A stretch of DNA of 6,053 nt. It comes from Actinomycetota bacterium. GTDB lineage: Bacteria; Actinomycetota; Acidimicrobiia; Acidimicrobiales; Ilumatobacteraceae. Position 1 is the first letter of the stretch; every line of letters starts with the position of its first letter. A model generated the notes under the pieces. It saw only the letters and a list, made by a program, of their open reading frames with translations. It did no database searches and was not told the origin of the DNA. Shown here in pieces: positions 5,783-6,053 of the stretch. The stretch covers positions 1 to 6,053 of the forward strand of contig SYCH01000151.1 in NCBI GenBank assembly GCA_005787025.1, read 5' to 3'. The translations under genes were made by a program, and so were the position numbers.

Positions 5783-6053
5783 TCAGCGAAGGTGAACGAC
5801 GTCGCCCACGTCGAGACGATGCGTCACACTGCACGAGTCGAGAACGACCAGTCGACCGTCGTCCTCCACGTCGAGCGCGCGTCCTTCGACGAATCGATCA
5901 TTCGGCAACTCCACGCGCACGTCGCGCCCGATGGTGGACAGACCTTGGCGATAGCGCGCGTGCAGTTCGTGGTCCGACAACCCCGACAGTTCGTCGAGCG
6001 CCCCGAGTAGGGCCACCAACACCTCGTCACGACCCACGGCACGCGGCGCCAGC
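5783..6053 (-). CDS. birA: Biotin-[acetyl-CoA-carboxylase] ligase, C-terminal part, cut by window edge
   Basis: Biotin-protein ligase activates biotin as biotinyl-5'-AMP and attaches it to the carboxyl-carrier lysine of acyl-CoA carboxylases. Only the last 89 residues are visible, so the catalytic biotin-binding motifs lie outside the window. The fragment begins in the helix typical of the end of the catalytic domain (GRDEVLVALLGALDEL), then HARYRQGLSTIGRDVRVEL, matching the family pattern YR..C.T.G..V.V with Leu in place of the common Cys. The SH3-like C-terminal domain follows, with EGRALDVEDDGRLVV and the ending LDVGDVVHLR, equivalent to the family's (S/A)GDVVHLR. The frame is open through position 6052, so an internal GTG at 6037 is unlikely to be the true start. 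The gene ends 72 bp before the LCP gene on the same strand and has no obvious functional link to the rhamnose genes. Confidence 0.88.
   Translation of the reverse strand, partial: LAPRAVGRDEVLVALLGALDELSGLSDHELHARYRQGLSTIGRDVRVELPNDRFVEGRALDVEDDGRLVVLDSCSVTHRLDVGDVVHLR

Noticed and set aside
4667..6010. Long plus-strand open frame (447 codons) opposite the LCP gene and birA
   Set aside because: It is antisense to well-supported LCP and BirA sequence, spans the gap between them, and has low-complexity His/Arg/Val content. It is not a real gene.

Overview
The window is a compact, GC-rich, almost fully coding stretch of bacterial chromosome. Both ends cut through genes. GC-biased third codon positions, a GTG or TTG start, and an RmlC variant I associate with actinobacteria suggest a high-GC actinobacterium. 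An Acidimicrobiia-like lineage is a guess from protein style only. I see no transposase, integrase, CRISPR array, tRNA or rRNA.

Left part (1-1168): a divergent pair. The minus strand carries the first 128 codons of selD (selenophosphate synthetase). After a 42-bp gap, the plus strand carries a MOSC-domain protein with an unusual helical N-terminal extension of about 85 residues. MOSC proteins belong to molybdenum-cofactor sulfur chemistry, and SelD supplies activated selenium, so the pairing is suggestive but unproven.

Central part (1172-4633, minus strand): a complete dTDP-L-rhamnose operon in the order rmlA, rmlC, rmlB, rmlD, with gaps of only 4, 1 and 7 bp. RmlA makes dTDP-glucose from glucose-1-phosphate and dTTP. 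RmlB dehydrates it to the 4-keto-6-deoxy sugar, RmlC epimerises C3 and C5, and RmlD reduces the product to dTDP-L-rhamnose. RmlA is the long form with a C-terminal beta-helix, and RmlC has a non-canonical active-site neighbourhood. rmlD converges on the MOSC gene with 3 bp between their stop codons.

Right part (4703-6053, minus strand): a membrane-anchored LytR-CpsA-Psr (LCP) protein lies 69 bp upstream of rmlA. The C-terminal 89 residues of a biotin-protein ligase (BirA) lie 72 bp upstream of the LCP gene. LCP enzymes attach glycopolymers to the cell wall, so LCP plus rmlACBD reads as a module for making and anchoring a rhamnose-containing envelope glycan.

I found no clearly new system. The points most worth checking are the selD/MOSC pairing, the MOSC N-terminal extension and the atypical RmlC.
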